Positions 37,841-47,831 of a DNA stretch of 64,000 nt are shown here, in pieces (positions within the stretch are counted from its first letter, which is position 1; the number at the start of each line of letters is the position of its first letter). The position numbers and the translations under genes were made by a program. Under the pieces are notes generated by a model. The model was not told the DNA's origin. It saw nothing but the letters and a program-made list of their open reading frames with translations, and searched no databases. Origin of the DNA: Acetobacter peroxydans. GTDB lineage: Bacteria > Pseudomonadota > Alphaproteobacteria > Acetobacterales > Acetobacteraceae. The stretch spans positions 1-64,000 of the forward strand of contig NZ_BJMV01000013.1 of assembly GCF_006539345.1 (NCBI RefSeq), written 5' to 3'.

Positions 37841-39700
37841 TCACCTCAACTGAGGCAGGACTTGATTGGCGATTCCGGCAGTATTGCCCAGCTCAAAACG
37901 ACTGACAAGCTTCTGAAGTTCTGTCGCCATAGTTGCCAGATTGTGGCTGGCCGCTGCACTCTGCTCCGCCACGGCCGCATTCTGTTGCGTTGTCTGCTCC
38001 ATACTGGTCATGGCGAGATTTAGCTCACTGATGCTGGTCGCCTGGTCCTGAGCAGCCGTGGCAATATTCGATACCAGACTACTGATCTCCTCCACCTGTG
38101 CAACAATCCGGTGCAGGGCCTCACCTGTTTCCTGCACCGACTGAACACCATCCCTGACCTGTCCAGTGGAACTGGTGATCAACGTGGAAATCTCCTTTAC
38201 AGCCTCGGCAGAGCGGTGAGCCAGATTGCGCACTTCCGTTGCAACGACGGCAAAGCCGCGCCCTGCATCGCCGGCCCGAGCCGCCTCTACGCTTGCGTTA
38301 AGGGCCAGAATATTGGTCTGAAAGGCAACGTCGTTAATCAGCCCAACAATGCCGGAGATTTCGCGGGATGAAGCATCAATCCGCGACATGGCGTCGACGG
38401 CCTTGCGCACGACATGACCTGCTTGCTCAGCGTCATTACGTGATGCGTTGACAACCGTATGAGCATGGCGCGTCTCTTCCGTCGTTTTCTGGACACGCTG
38501 GGTGATCTGCGTCAGTGCTGCCGACGTTTCTTCCAGTGTCGCGGCCTGCTGCTCTGTCCGCCGAGAAAGATTATCAGCCGCGGAGGAAAGCTCCCTCGTG
38601 CTGTTGCTGATACTGTAGGCCGAGCCCGAGACAGATTCAAATGCACCCGCCAATTGCATAATTGACTGGTTGAAGTTCTCACGCAGGGGCTCAAGGTCAG
38701 CGGCAAAACGTGTCTGAATCTGCACTGAAAGATCGCCACCGGACATCTTCTGCAGTCCATCAGCCAGACTGTCAGTCGCGGTCTGTAGCTGGTTCGCGGC
38801 GTCCTGGGCCTTTTTCTGTGCCGCCTGACGTTCTGCTTCCTGTTGACGGCGCGCGGCTTCGGCTTCCTGTTCTAAACGGGTCTTATCAATCGCGGCCTGT
38901 CGGAACACTTCCACGGCACTGGCCATTGTGCCGATCTCGTCCCGCCTGTCGGCATAGGGAACTGCCGTTGCTATATCCCCTTCAGCCAGTCTGCGCATTG
39001 AATGGGTAATCACAGGGAGTGGACGCAGCATTCGTCGTGTGACGTAGGCCATGCCAATGGCAGCCAATAGCATGACGCCACCTGCCACTATGCCAATCGT
39101 CCAGATAAAGTTGTCGATCACGGAATCTGCTTTGTTTGCCGTAACCGCCACGTTAATGCTTCCAACTACTTTTCCCGCTGGAGAGAAGATCGGAAGATAA
39201 GAAACGTAATATCTGGTGCCAAGAAGGACAGTTTCTCCTTCTGCGGAGTTACCCTGCGCAAGGGCTTTGTAGGCCGGGGTGGCGGGGTCAAGGGGCATAC
39301 CAAGAGAGCGCTGGCTTGCTTCACTTGTGTCATTGGCATCGCTTATCATACGCCTGACGAAATTGTGTCCATTTTCATCAGCTACGAACAGAACGGCTCG
39401 ACCGCCTGCCGCACGGGCAATGGCATCGGTCATGCGGTGATCAGTGTAATGTGAAGCAAGGCTGTCAGCAGTAACGCGTTGAGCCGCTCCGTTGACGCCC
39501 CACATGACATGTACTGTCGGCATGTCGCGCTCAAGAATACTGACAGCCGTACACATGCTGGCGTGAAGTCTATCCTGCAAGGATTGCTGCATTTCACTTC
39601 GTACGAGATGCGTGATCTCCACGATAATAGAAAGTGCAAAAATAATAAGAAAAAGGCACGTAACTAAAACAATTTTTCCTACAAGACCGAATCTCAGCAC
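37841..39700 (-). CDS. Methyl-accepting chemotaxis protein with periplasmic sensor domain
   Basis: Chemoreceptor, 619 aa: TM1 near residues 10-28, a periplasmic Cache-like sensor domain, TM2 near 195-217 ([20 protein letters not shown]), a HAMP domain ([17 protein letters not shown]), a second HAMP-like coiled segment and a signalling domain with the conserved hairpin [25 protein letters not shown]. It ends with coiled coil. No che genes lie in the window, so the signalling partners are elsewhere. Ligand unknown. Confidence 0.92.
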   Translation of the reverse strand: MLRFGLVGKIVLVTCLFLIIFALSIIVEITHLVRSEMQQSLQDRLHASMCTAVSILERDMPTVHVMWGVNGAAQRVTADSLASHYTDHRMTDAIARAAGGRAVLFVADENGHNFVRRMISDANDTSEASQRSLGMPLDPATPAYKALAQGNSAEGETVLLGTRYYVSYLPIFSPAGKVVGSINVAVTANKADSVIDNFIWTIGIVAGGVMLLAAIGMAYVTRRMLRPLPVITHSMRRLAEGDIATAVPYADRRDEIGTMASAVEVFRQAAIDKTRLEQEAEAARRQQEAERQAAQKKAQDAANQLQTATDSLADGLQKMSGGDLSVQIQTRFAADLEPLRENFNQSIMQLAGAFESVSGSAYSISNSTRELSSAADNLSRRTEQQAATLEETSAALTQITQRVQKTTEETRHAHTVVNASRNDAEQAGHVVRKAVDAMSRIDASSREISGIVGLINDVAFQTNILALNASVEAARAGDAGRGFAVVATEVRNLAHRSAEAVKEISTLITSSTGQVRDGVQSVQETGEALHRIVAQVEEISSLVSNIATAAQDQATSISELNLAMTSMEQTTQQNAAVAEQSAAASHNLATMATELQKLVSRFELGNTAGIANQVLPQLR

Positions 39701-40029
39701 GATATGGACGCCCTCAGTTGGGGATTGTGGACTGTGAGAACATAAGCAAGGTAAGCACGCAAGAAATGCAAATGCGTTACCTATTTTTCATGCCGCATTT
39801 ACGAGAAAAAATCACGCCGAAATGAAGAAACTGAAGAAGTGCGTGGAGATGCTCCCCGTCTTCTCCGAAAAGGGGGTAGCCGGTCCTCGCTTCACCTCAC
39901 CATATTGCTATTACGCGGAGGGCATTCCTGTTTATAGTCAGAGCGAGTCGTGACAGATGGCGTGGAAAAATTCCTTTCCACGAACCATCCTGCAACGTGG
40001 CGTAACCCGATTGTGCAGCAAGGTGTTCT
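39701..40029. other. Divergent region between the chemoreceptor and the FMN reductase
   Basis: About 330 bp without a gene. It contains a perfect 8-bp inverted repeat CGTGGAAA/TTTCCACG with a 6-base loop (39961-39982), 48 bp before the reductase start, and GC-poor patches near 39750-39810 that may hold promoters. Confidence 0.4.
39961..39982. promoter_or_regulatory. Inverted repeat upstream of the FMN reductase gene
   Basis: CGTGGAAA-AATTCC-TTTCCACG, a perfect 8-bp dyad with no T-run after it, located where an operator for the downstream gene would be expected. No regulator gene is adjacent. Confidence 0.35.
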
Positions 40030-40590
40030 ATGACCAAGGAACTTCATTTTGTTCTCCTCCTCGGCAGTCTCCGCAGGGCATCGCTGAATCGCATCGTGGC
40101 TGAAACTCTTCCCAGCCTCGCGCCACAGGGGGTGCGTATTTCACAACTCGGCTCAATAGGGGATTTTCCGCTCTATGATCAGGATGTTCAGGATCGCGGG
40201 ATACCGCGTTCGGTTCTGGATATGGCCGAGCAGATTGCCTCTGCTGATGGCGTGATCATCGTGACGCCCGAGTATAATTACTCAGTTCCCGGTGTGCTGA
40301 AAAACGCGCTCGACTGGCTCTCACGCGTTACACCCCAGCCACTGGCAAAAAAGCCGCTTGCTATTCAGACGGTCTCACCCGGCATGATTGGCGGTGCCCG
40401 CGCACAATATCATCTTCGCCAGATACTGGTTTTTCTCGATGCGTACGTTCTGAACAAGCCAGAAGTAATGATCGGCCAGGCGGCGAGCAAGTTCGACGTA
40501 GATAAAGGCGCAATCACTGACCAGGGCACGCGTGATTTTCTGGCGCGTCAGATCGCGGCTCTCGTAGAGCTTACGCGCACTGTAGGATAA
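40030..40590 (+). CDS. NADPH-dependent FMN reductase (ChrR/AzoR-like)
   Basis: Flavodoxin-fold quinone/chromate reductase family, 186 aa. VLLLGSLRRASLNRIVAE is the FMN phosphate loop, and TPEYNYSVPGVLKNALDWLSR is the family hallmark. Related enzymes reduce quinones, chromate or azo dyes with NAD(P)H. AAGGTG precedes the ATG. Stands alone between unrelated genes. Confidence 0.88.
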   Translation: MTKELHFVLLLGSLRRASLNRIVAETLPSLAPQGVRISQLGSIGDFPLYDQDVQDRGIPRSVLDMAEQIASADGVIIVTPEYNYSVPGVLKNALDWLSRVTPQPLAKKPLAIQTVSPGMIGGARAQYHLRQILVFLDAYVLNKPEVMIGQAASKFDVDKGAITDQGTRDFLARQIAALVELTRTVG

Positions 40591-40680
40591 ATATTATGAG
40601 TGTATCGTGGTGTTTTGCCATTGATAGTCAGCCTGAATCAGAGCTGGCTTACGGTATTGATCTCGCTGTCGCGCGTAGGT

Positions 40681-41532
40681 TCAGGGCGTCACTCTAGAAA
40701 TGGTTTCGGGAGGGTGCGCGCAGGTCGGCTCACGAGGGAGTTCGAGGGTCCGCAGGATACCGTTCATGCGGAAGTCGCCAAAATCCAGATCTAGCCTGTC
40801 CACTACTCCGTTGGCGTATGAGTGCATCCCGATCGTGTAAGTTGGTATCATATCTTGCTGGGAGCGATCGTAATAGGCGACATGAATATGGCCCGTCGGC
40901 AGAGCCCGCAGGGAAGGCGGGCTGGTGGGTGAGGGCGTGGTTGTCCAGCCCACAAGGGTTGCATAGCTGTCCTGAGCGCCGTCAGGCAGGGTGCCGTCGA
41001 ACAGGGGCGTTGTTAGTTCGTTCTGGCTGGCGATCGCGGCGCTGATCAGCGCACCGGTATGGGCCATGGGGAACATGGTGCCTGCCGGTAGGCTGAGCTT
41101 TTTTGCCAGAGGCCGGTCATAGGTGACGGAACCGGAGCCATCGCGGTTGAGCTGCGCCTGTCCGCTGACGGTCTGTAGGATGCGGCCATTGACTCGTTCC
41201 TGTGTGCGGAATGTCAGATGTCTTCCATCCAGACTTTCGCTGGCCACATAATCGGACAGCATGAGCTCGGGGCCGTGTTTGCGGGTGGTGCTCTGGATTT
41301 CCAGCTTTTGCACGGTTTCCCAGGCAGTGCAGGTGCGGCGTACGGAATAAGTCATACTGCCGGTGGCGTCGGTTGTGCTGCCGTCAGAAGATTCCACCAG
41401 ATCAAGGCTGTAACGTACATTCTGCGAAGCCAGCGAGACAGGCTGGGAGGACGCGTGCGCACTTGGCAGCGGCAGAACGAAACACGAAGCAAGCAACAGG
41501 CAGAAAGTAGGTATGCGGTGAGTGCGAGCCAT
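40681..41532 (-). CDS. EipB-like periplasmic envelope protein (DUF1849)
   Basis: About 283 aa with a signal peptide (MARTHRIPTFCLLLASCFVL then PSAHASS). The body matches the DUF1849/EipB family, a periplasmic beta-spiral protein important for envelope integrity in Brucella: ATGSMTYSVRRTCTAWE, FRTQERVNGR and LPAGTMFPMAHTGALI. Two cysteines, in RRTCTAWE and near the C-terminus (PTCAHPP), correspond to the conserved disulfide. The start is uncertain: upstream in-frame ATGs at 41550 and 41568 exist, and none has a convincing ribosome-binding site. Confidence 0.8.
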   Translation of the reverse strand: MARTHRIPTFCLLLASCFVLPLPSAHASSQPVSLASQNVRYSLDLVESSDGSTTDATGSMTYSVRRTCTAWETVQKLEIQSTTRKHGPELMLSDYVASESLDGRHLTFRTQERVNGRILQTVSGQAQLNRDGSGSVTYDRPLAKKLSLPAGTMFPMAHTGALISAAIASQNELTTPLFDGTLPDGAQDSYATLVGWTTTPSPTSPPSLRALPTGHIHVAYYDRSQQDMIPTYTIGMHSYANGVVDRLDLDFGDFRMNGILRTLELPREPTCAHPPETISRVTP

Positions 41533-41984
41533 GAATGGGTAAAAAATCATGCCTATAGGGGAAAGCATCTGATTATTTTATGCAACAGTGGATGGCATAA
41601 AAAATCGCGAGAGATAGTTCTTAAATCAGGCGCTTCGTCAGCCAGCCGGACTGGAGCCTATCCTATTCGGTATGACCGTCCGTGACGACGCAGGAAACTG
41701 AAAAGCCGTTCGAGCCCGTGCGATATTCCAAAAAGGAAAAGGGATTCTCTGAACTGTTTGATCTGCAATGAAAAATGAAGGCCCTGGTCAGATCAGGCGT
41801 CAAAACCTTTTGCCTGTTCTGCATGACCATTGATCAGTGCGAGGAGACCAATGGCGCGTATGGGCGGAGGACTTCACTCCGACGCAAAGCGCGTAGCCGC
41901 GCGGTGGCCATGTGTGTTTGTGCAGAATGAGACGAGGTGCGGCGGTGTCCCACCCTGCTTCCCACAGGGCGGGACAAGAGGTGT
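41533..41984. other. Intergenic region between eipB-like gene and aspS
   Basis: About 450 bp with no supported gene. A plus-strand frame starting ATGGCGCGTATGG at 41851 has GAGGAG before it but is uncharacterised and continues antisense into aspS, so it is not called. A hairpin lies next to the aspS stop. Confidence 0.4.
41946..41976 (-). terminator. Hairpin downstream of aspS
   Basis: TGTCCCACCCTG and CAGGGCGGGACA pair over 12 positions (one G-U on the minus-strand RNA) around a 7-base loop, starting 9 bases after the aspS stop. No T-run follows, so it may need Rho or act as a transcript-end stabiliser. Confidence 0.5.
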
Positions 41985-43781
41985 TCAGTCCTTGACGGTT
42001 ACGGGCTTGGGCTTGGGGAGAGCCAGGGCCAGAGACAGTTCCTTGATACGCTCGGCAGGCACTGGCGCCGGAGCCCCCATCATCAGATCCTCGCCCTGCT
42101 GGTTGAGCGGGAACAGGATGACCTCGCGGATATTGGGCTCATCTGCCAGCAGCATGACGATACGGTCCACACCGGGGGCGGAGCCGCCATGGGGGGGCGC
42201 GCCATAGCGGAAGGCGTTCAGCATACCGCCAAAGCGGGCTTCCACTTCGCTTTCCGGATACCCGGCGATTTCGAAGGCCCGCACCATGACTTCGGGCAGG
42301 TGGTTACGGATGGCACCGGAAGACAGTTCGATGCCGTTGCAGACGATATCGTACTGGTAAGCCAGAATGTCGAGCGGGTTCTTGCTGTTCAGCGCATCCA
42401 GTCCGCCCTGAGGCATGGAGAACGGGTTGTGCGAGAAATCGACCTGTTTGGTCTCCTCGTTCAGCTCGTACATCGGGAAATCCGTGATCCAGCAGAACCG
42501 GAAGGCGTTTTTCTCGATCAGGTCGAGTTCTTCCGCCAGGCGGGTACGGACAAGGCCGGAGAACTTGGCAACGTCATGCCCTTTGCCTGCGGCAAAGAAG
42601 ACGGCATCGCCCGCTTTCAGCCCCAGCGCATCGCGGATGCTTTCCACGCGGCTGGCTTCAAGGTTCTTGGCAATCGGCCCCTGACCGCCTTCTTCGTTGA
42701 AGGTGATGTAGCCAAGCCCGCCAGCCCCGTTTTCACGCGCCCAGGCGTTGAGCTTGTCAAAGAAGGAACGCGGCCGGTCGCCCGCGCCCGGAGCGGGAAC
42801 AGCCCGGATTTCGCCGCCATCAGCGGCGATCTTCGCGAACAGGCCAAAGCCCGAACCGGCAAAGGCTTCCGTTACGTCGGTAATCAGCAGCGGGTTGCGC
42901 AGGTCGGGCTTGTCCGAGCCGTACACTTTCATGGCGCGTGCGTAGGGAATGCGCTCGAAGGGGGCGGTGCTGACGGTGCGGCCATTGCCGAATTCCGTGA
43001 ACAGCCCGCTCATGACGTCTTCCATCACGGCGAAAATTTCGTCCTGCGTGGCGAAGGCCATCTCAAAATCGAGCTGGTAGAATTCGCCGGGCGAGCGGTC
43101 CGCGCGCGAGGCTTCGTCACGGAAGCACGGAGCGATCTGGAAGTAGCGGTCGAATCCGGCCACCATGGCAAGCTGCTTGAACTGCTGCGGGGCCTGCGGC
43201 AGCGCGTAGAACTTGCCGGGGTGGTTGCGTGAAGGCACCAGAAAGTCGCGCGCCCCTTCGGGGGAGGAGGCCGTGAGAATGGGGGTCTGCAGTTCCACGA
43301 AGCCCAGCTTCGTCATGCGCTGGCGCATACTGGCAATGACGGAGGCGCGCAGGCGGATGTTGCGGTGCACCTTGTCGCGGCGCAGGTCGATATAACGGTA
43401 ACGCAGGCGCAGTTCGTCGGAATAGTGTTCCTGCCCGGCCACCTGTAGCGGCAGGACACTGGCCGCGGACTGAAGCACGAATTCGCGCGCGCGCACTTCA
43501 ATATCCCCGGTGGCCAGATCAGGGTTGCGGGTGCTCTCCTCGCGCAGAACGACCTCGCCGGTGACGGTTATCACGCTTTCCACGCGCACGTGCTCGGCTG
43601 TTTCCATGACGGGAGAACCCGCGGGAATGACGATCTGGGTAATCCCGGTTTCATCGCGCAGGTCAATGAACAGCAGCCCGCCGTGATCCCGCTTGCTATG
43701 TACCCAGCCGGACAGGCGGGTTGTGGCGCCCGCATCGTGCGCGCGAAGGGCCGAGCAGCTGTGGGAACGGTAGGGGTGCAT
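41985..43781 (-). CDS. aspS: Aspartyl-tRNA synthetase
   Basis: Class II AspRS, 598 aa: OB-fold anticodon-binding domain ([22 protein letters not shown]), motif 2 region [21 protein letters not shown], the bacterial insertion domain, and motif 3 [20 protein letters not shown]. The sequence type is that common in Alphaproteobacteria, which usually charge both tRNA-Asp and tRNA-Asn; that relaxed specificity is not demonstrable here. Confidence 0.97.
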   Translation of the reverse strand: MHPYRSHSCSALRAHDAGATTRLSGWVHSKRDHGGLLFIDLRDETGITQIVIPAGSPVMETAEHVRVESVITVTGEVVLREESTRNPDLATGDIEVRAREFVLQSAASVLPLQVAGQEHYSDELRLRYRYIDLRRDKVHRNIRLRASVIASMRQRMTKLGFVELQTPILTASSPEGARDFLVPSRNHPGKFYALPQAPQQFKQLAMVAGFDRYFQIAPCFRDEASRADRSPGEFYQLDFEMAFATQDEIFAVMEDVMSGLFTEFGNGRTVSTAPFERIPYARAMKVYGSDKPDLRNPLLITDVTEAFAGSGFGLFAKIAADGGEIRAVPAPGAGDRPRSFFDKLNAWARENGAGGLGYITFNEEGGQGPIAKNLEASRVESIRDALGLKAGDAVFFAAGKGHDVAKFSGLVRTRLAEELDLIEKNAFRFCWITDFPMYELNEETKQVDFSHNPFSMPQGGLDALNSKNPLDILAYQYDIVCNGIELSSGAIRNHLPEVMVRAFEIAGYPESEVEARFGGMLNAFRYGAPPHGGSAPGVDRIVMLLADEPNIREVILFPLNQQGEDLMMGAPAPVPAERIKELSLALALPKPKPVTVKD

Positions 43782-44007
43782 GGCTGTGTCCTGAACTCTG
43801 GCCCGATGCGCGGGCGGGGCTGTGACCGGAAAAATGATAATGCTCTAGAAGGCGGAGGAAGCAGGGGCGGGGCGCATATGTCAAGGCTGCATTCGGCTGT
43901 GACAGTGCCTCAGGCTTGCTTTGAGGGGGCTTTTCCTGTAAGGCGCAGCCACCACACGGGCACCCCTGGAGGCACGTGTGATGACAAGTTCTTTAGGAGA
44001 GACCAAC

Positions 44008-44604
44008 GTGTCCAAGATTACATCGATTGAAGCTTCGGCGCGCGCGAAGGCTGGTAAGGGGGCAGCGCGGGCGACGAGGCGTGAGGGTCTGGTGCCTGCC
44101 GTTGTGTATGGTGGCAACCAGGAACCCACCCTGATCGCGCTTGATCCGCGCGTCGTCATCAAGGGGCTGCAGACTTCCGGCTGGCGCTCACGCGTGTATG
44201 AAATCACGGTGGGTGGCAAGGTTGAGCGCGCCCTGATCCGTGACGTGCAGCTGCACCCGGTCAAGGATACGCCGGTGCATGTCGATTTCATGCGTCTGGC
44301 TGCTGGCTCGCGCGTGCATGTTGAAGTGTCCGTGCATTTCGTGGGTGAAGAAAAGTCCCCCGGCATCAAGCGCGGCGGCGTGCTGAACGTTGTGCGCCAC
44401 ACGGTTGACGTGGAAGTGGAAGCGGACCGCATTCCCGAATTCTTCACGGTTGATCTGGGCACGCTCGACATCAACGACAACGTGCGTTGGGAAGACGTGA
44501 AGGGCACCGAAGGCGCTGCACCGATCTCTCACGAAGCCAACTTCGTGATCGCCAGCATTGCCGCGCCGAGCGTGGACACCACGACCGGGGAAGCTACGGC
44601 CTGA
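44008..44604 (+). CDS. rplY: 50S ribosomal protein L25/Ctc
   Basis: 198 aa, the longer CTC form with an N-terminal 5S rRNA-binding domain ([25 protein letters not shown]) and a C-terminal TL5 domain ([26 protein letters not shown] region). The GTG at 44008 is chosen because TTAGGAGAG lies 7 bases upstream; earlier ATGs at 43978 and 43981 would swallow that site. Confidence 0.93.
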   Translation: MSKITSIEASARAKAGKGAARATRREGLVPAVVYGGNQEPTLIALDPRVVIKGLQTSGWRSRVYEITVGGKVERALIRDVQLHPVKDTPVHVDFMRLAAGSRVHVEVSVHFVGEEKSPGIKRGGVLNVVRHTVDVEVEADRIPEFFTVDLGTLDINDNVRWEDVKGTEGAAPISHEANFVIASIAAPSVDTTTGEATA

Positions 44605-44642
44605 TCGGTCCGGCTTTTTAAGGTCACTGGCTGAATAGCACG

Positions 44643-44678
44643 AACGTGGGGGCATGCGCGGTGCGTATGCCCCCCGTT
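44643..44678 (+). terminator. Hairpin between rplY and pth
   Basis: GGGGGCATGCGC pairs with GCGTATGCCCCC around a 3-base loop, extended by AACG/CGTT after a bulge. The 3' flank GTGTTC is only weakly T-rich. A probable partial terminator for rplY ahead of pth. Confidence 0.5.
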
Positions 44679-44706
44679 GTGTTCAGGAATGGGGTAAAGG
44701 CAGGCT

Positions 44707-45288
44707 ATGCTGCTCTGGGTCGGACTTGGCAATCCCGAGTCCTCCATGCGTCGGCACCGGCATAATGTCGGTTTCATGGCGGTGGAAGCCATCGCGGCGC
44801 GCTACGGGTTTTCGCCCTGGCGCAACCGTTTCAGGGGCGAGGTGGCCGAAGGCCGCGTGGGCGGGCACAAGGTGCTGGCGCTGCTACCCATGACTTATAT
44901 GAACCGTTCGGGCGAGAGCGTGCAGGAAGCTGCCGCGTTCTATAAAATCCCGCCGGAGCGGATAACCGTTTTTCATGATGAACTGGACCTGGCGCCGGGC
45001 CGCCTGCGCGTAAAGCTGGGCGGCGGGGCCGCCGGGCATAACGGGCTGCGCTCGACCGATCGTATGCTGGGCACGCCCGATTACTGGCGTGTGCGGATTG
45101 GTATTGGTCATCCGGGCGAAAAAGAGCGGGTGCACGGCTGGGTGCTGGGTAATTTTACGGACTCTGACCGTCAGGAGTGGCTGGACAGGTTGCTGGAGCG
45201 CACGGCCGAGGCCGCGCCCCTGCTGGCCGAAGGTCGGGCGGATCAGTTTATGACGCGTGTTGCATTACCGGAAGGGAGCAAGGGCTGA
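44707..45288 (+). CDS. pth: Peptidyl-tRNA hydrolase
   Basis: 193 aa, recycles peptidyl-tRNA released from stalled ribosomes. All catalytic motifs are present: GLGNPE, RRHRHNVGFMAVE (His), MTYMNRSG, FHDELDLAPG (Asp) and GHNGLRS (Asn). The stop overlaps the ychF start by one base. Confidence 0.96.
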   Translation: MLLWVGLGNPESSMRRHRHNVGFMAVEAIAARYGFSPWRNRFRGEVAEGRVGGHKVLALLPMTYMNRSGESVQEAAAFYKIPPERITVFHDELDLAPGRLRVKLGGGAAGHNGLRSTDRMLGTPDYWRVRIGIGHPGEKERVHGWVLGNFTDSDRQEWLDRLLERTAEAAPLLAEGRADQFMTRVALPEGSKG

Positions 45289-46382
45289 TGGGTTTCAACT
45301 GCGGGATCGTGGGGCTGCCCAATGTGGGCAAGTCCACTCTGTTCAATGCGCTGACGGCCACGGCCACGGCGCAGGCGGCGAATTATCCGTTCTGCACGAT
45401 CGAGCCTAATGTAGGGCGCGTTGCGGTGCCTGATCCCCGGCTGGAGATGCTGGTGCGCATTGGCAAGTCTCAGCGTGAAATACCGACCAGCCTTGAATTT
45501 GTGGACATCGCCGGCCTGGTGCGGGGCGCGTCCCGTGGTGAGGGGCTGGGTAACCAGTTTCTGGCCAATATCCGCGAAGTCGATGCGGTCATTCACGTTC
45601 TGCGCTGCTTTGAGGATGACGACATCACCCATGTCGAAGGTGGCGTGGACCCGGTGCGTGATGCCGAAATCATTGAAACGGAACTGATGCTGGCGGATCT
45701 GGATTCGCTGGAAAAGCGCCTGCCCAACCTGCAGAAGCGTGCGCGCAACCGCGACGCGGAAGCCATGGCGCAGATCGAGATCATCGAGCCTATCATGGAG
45801 GCCCTGCGCGAAGGGCAGCCCGTACGCGCTGTCATTCCAGCAGGGCATGAAGAGACGGTGCGCCGCCTCCAGCTTCTGACCAGCAAGCCGGTTCTGTATG
45901 TCTGCAACGTCGAGGAAGACGCGGCCGCTGAGGGCAATGCCTTTTCCCGCAAGGTGCAGGCCATGGCTGCGGCACAGGGTGCTGCGGTTGTGATCGTGTC
46001 CGCCGCGATCGAGGCGGAAGTCAGCCAGCTTGAGGATGCCGAGCGCCGTGAGTTCCTTGAAGGGCTGGGCCTGAAAGACAGCGGGCTGGACCGCGTGATC
46101 GCGGCAGGGTACGGCCTTCTGGGGCTGCGGACCTATTTTACGGTCGGCCCCAAGGAAGCGCGCGCCTGGACCATTACCGCCGGGACAAAGGCGCCGCAGG
46201 CGGCCGCTGTCATTCACAATGACTTTGAACGTGGCTTCATCGCCTGCGAAACCGTCGCATATGAGGACTATGTCCGCTATGATGGCGAGGCCGGGGCGAA
46301 AGAAGCTGGGCGCCTGCGAGTTGAAGGCCGCGACTACGTGGTGCAGGATGGCGACGTGCTGCTGTTCCGTTTCAACGTCTGA
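45288..46382 (+). CDS. ychF: Redox-regulated ATPase YchF (Obg-family)
   Basis: 364 aa P-loop protein: [18 protein letters not shown] (Walker A), [10 protein letters not shown] (switch), the helical hairpin insertion and a C-terminal TGS domain ending [16 protein letters not shown]. YchF/OLA1 binds ATP rather than GTP and associates with ribosomes. ATG at 45288 shares one base with the pth stop. Confidence 0.96.
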   Translation: MGFNCGIVGLPNVGKSTLFNALTATATAQAANYPFCTIEPNVGRVAVPDPRLEMLVRIGKSQREIPTSLEFVDIAGLVRGASRGEGLGNQFLANIREVDAVIHVLRCFEDDDITHVEGGVDPVRDAEIIETELMLADLDSLEKRLPNLQKRARNRDAEAMAQIEIIEPIMEALREGQPVRAVIPAGHEETVRRLQLLTSKPVLYVCNVEEDAAAEGNAFSRKVQAMAAAQGAAVVIVSAAIEAEVSQLEDAERREFLEGLGLKDSGLDRVIAAGYGLLGLRTYFTVGPKEARAWTITAGTKAPQAAAVIHNDFERGFIACETVAYEDYVRYDGEAGAKEAGRLRVEGRDYVVQDGDVLLFRFNV

Positions 46383-46413
46383 AACGCGGCTGGCCTTAAA
46401 TTTTACTGGAACA

Positions 46414-46432
46414 GGGCCACAGAGTGTGGCCC
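46414..46432. terminator. Hairpin between ychF and proA
   Basis: GGGCCACA-GAG-TGTGGCCC, a perfect 8-bp stem with no T-run after it, in the 81-bp gap before proA. Possible Rho-independent-like end of the ychF message or transcript stabiliser. Confidence 0.4.
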
Positions 46433-46463
46433 GCCAAACCGGAATGGAGATAGGAACACCGTC

Positions 46464-47777
46464 ATGATCACGGAGGGAGACAGTCTGCAGCATGTGGCGC
46501 AAGGGACCGTACCTGTTCAGGGGAATGGTTCGCCAGATGCGGGACCGATGATCGCACTTGCCCGCCGCGCCCGCCATGCGTCGCGGGTGCTGGCGCAGAG
46601 TTCTTCTTCTGATCGAGACAAGGCGCTCTGGGCCGCTGCGGCTGCCCTGCGCGAAATGGCGCCGGCCATTCTGGAAGCCAATGCCCGTGATCTGGAAGCC
46701 TCTACGGCTGCCGCGGCTTTCCGTGACCGTCTGACCCTTACCCCCGAGCGGGTGGAAGCCATGGCTCAGGGGCTGGAAGAAATAGCCGACCTGCCCGACC
46801 CCGTAGGGCAGGTGCTGGAGGAATGGACGCGTCCCAACGGGTTGCGTATCCGTCGTGTGGCAACGCCGGTCGGAGTGATTGGCGTCATTTACGAAAGCCG
46901 CCCCAACGTGGGGGCGGATGCCGCAGGCCTGTGCATCAAGTCGGGCAATGCGGTGCTGCTGCGTGGCGGCTCTGAAAGCCTGCACAGCGCACGGGCCATT
47001 CATGCAGCCGTCCAGGCTGGCCTGAGGGCGGCCGGCCTGCCGGAAGATGCGGTGCAGATCGCCCCTGATGCGGACAGACGCCATGTGGCCGATATGCTCG
47101 GGGCTGCGGGGCTGGTTGATCTGATCATTCCGCGCGGTGGACGTTCGCTTGTTGAGCGCGTGCAGGCCGAAGCCCGTGTGCCGGTGCTGGCTCATGCGGA
47201 AGGGCTGTGCCACACTTACGTACATGCGGCAGCGGACCCTGCCATGGCGCGCCGGATCGTGCTCAACGCCAAGATGCGGCGTGTGGGGATTTGCGGCGCC
47301 ACGGAAACCCTCTTGATTGACGCCGCCATTGCGCCTTCGCTTTTGCCGCAGATTGTCGCGGATTTGGCGGATAAGGGCTGCACCTTCCACGCGGATGAAC
47401 GCGCACGGGCCATTGTGCCGGAACTGCCCGCTGCAACAGCGGAAGACTTTGCCACGGAATGGCTGGATGCCGTGCTGAACGTGGCGGTGGTTGATGGTGT
47501 GGAAAATGCGCTCGACCATATTGCGCAGTTTGGTTCATCCCATACCGAAGCCATTGTGACATCGGATGAAAGCGTTGCCATTCGTTTCATGAACGGTGTT
47601 TCCAGCGCCGTGGTGATGTGGAATGCCTCTACGCAGTTCTGCGATGGCGGGGAGTTCGGGTTCGGGGCCGAAATTGGTATCGCTACAGGTCGTTTCCATG
47701 CGCGTGGCCCGGTGGGCGTGGAGCAGTTGACGACCTTTCGTTACGAAGTGATCGGGAACGGTCAGGTCAGGGCCTGA
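46464..47777 (+). CDS. proA: Gamma-glutamyl phosphate reductase
   Basis: 437 aa, aldehyde-dehydrogenase fold, second step of proline synthesis, reducing gamma-glutamyl phosphate with NADPH. Motifs: IGVIYESRPNVGADAAGLCIKSGNAV, GLVDLIIPRGGRSL, and the catalytic Cys in RRVGICGATETLL. The N-terminus is about 25 residues longer than in E. coli ProA. proB is not in the window. Confidence 0.96.
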   Translation: MITEGDSLQHVAQGTVPVQGNGSPDAGPMIALARRARHASRVLAQSSSSDRDKALWAAAAALREMAPAILEANARDLEASTAAAAFRDRLTLTPERVEAMAQGLEEIADLPDPVGQVLEEWTRPNGLRIRRVATPVGVIGVIYESRPNVGADAAGLCIKSGNAVLLRGGSESLHSARAIHAAVQAGLRAAGLPEDAVQIAPDADRRHVADMLGAAGLVDLIIPRGGRSLVERVQAEARVPVLAHAEGLCHTYVHAAADPAMARRIVLNAKMRRVGICGATETLLIDAAIAPSLLPQIVADLADKGCTFHADERARAIVPELPAATAEDFATEWLDAVLNVAVVDGVENALDHIAQFGSSHTEAIVTSDESVAIRFMNGVSSAVVMWNASTQFCDGGEFGFGAEIGIATGRFHARGPVGVEQLTTFRYEVIGNGQVRA

Positions 47778-47831
47778 AAACCGGATTCTGGCAATAACGA
47801 GCGCAGGCAGTCCGTGCTGCAGAGAGTGAAC

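Noticed and set aside
41851-42207. Open frame with a good GAGGAG site before ATGGCGCG, ending antisense in aspS
   Set aside because: Most of it lies antisense to aspS, the product has no recognisable features, and its Cys/Gly/Pro-rich sequence looks like a frame shadow.
43782-44007. L25 autoregulatory leader (CACACG/CGTGTG repeat near 43950-43980)
   Set aside because: The repeat is short and imperfect, and L25 leaders are not known to be regulated this way.
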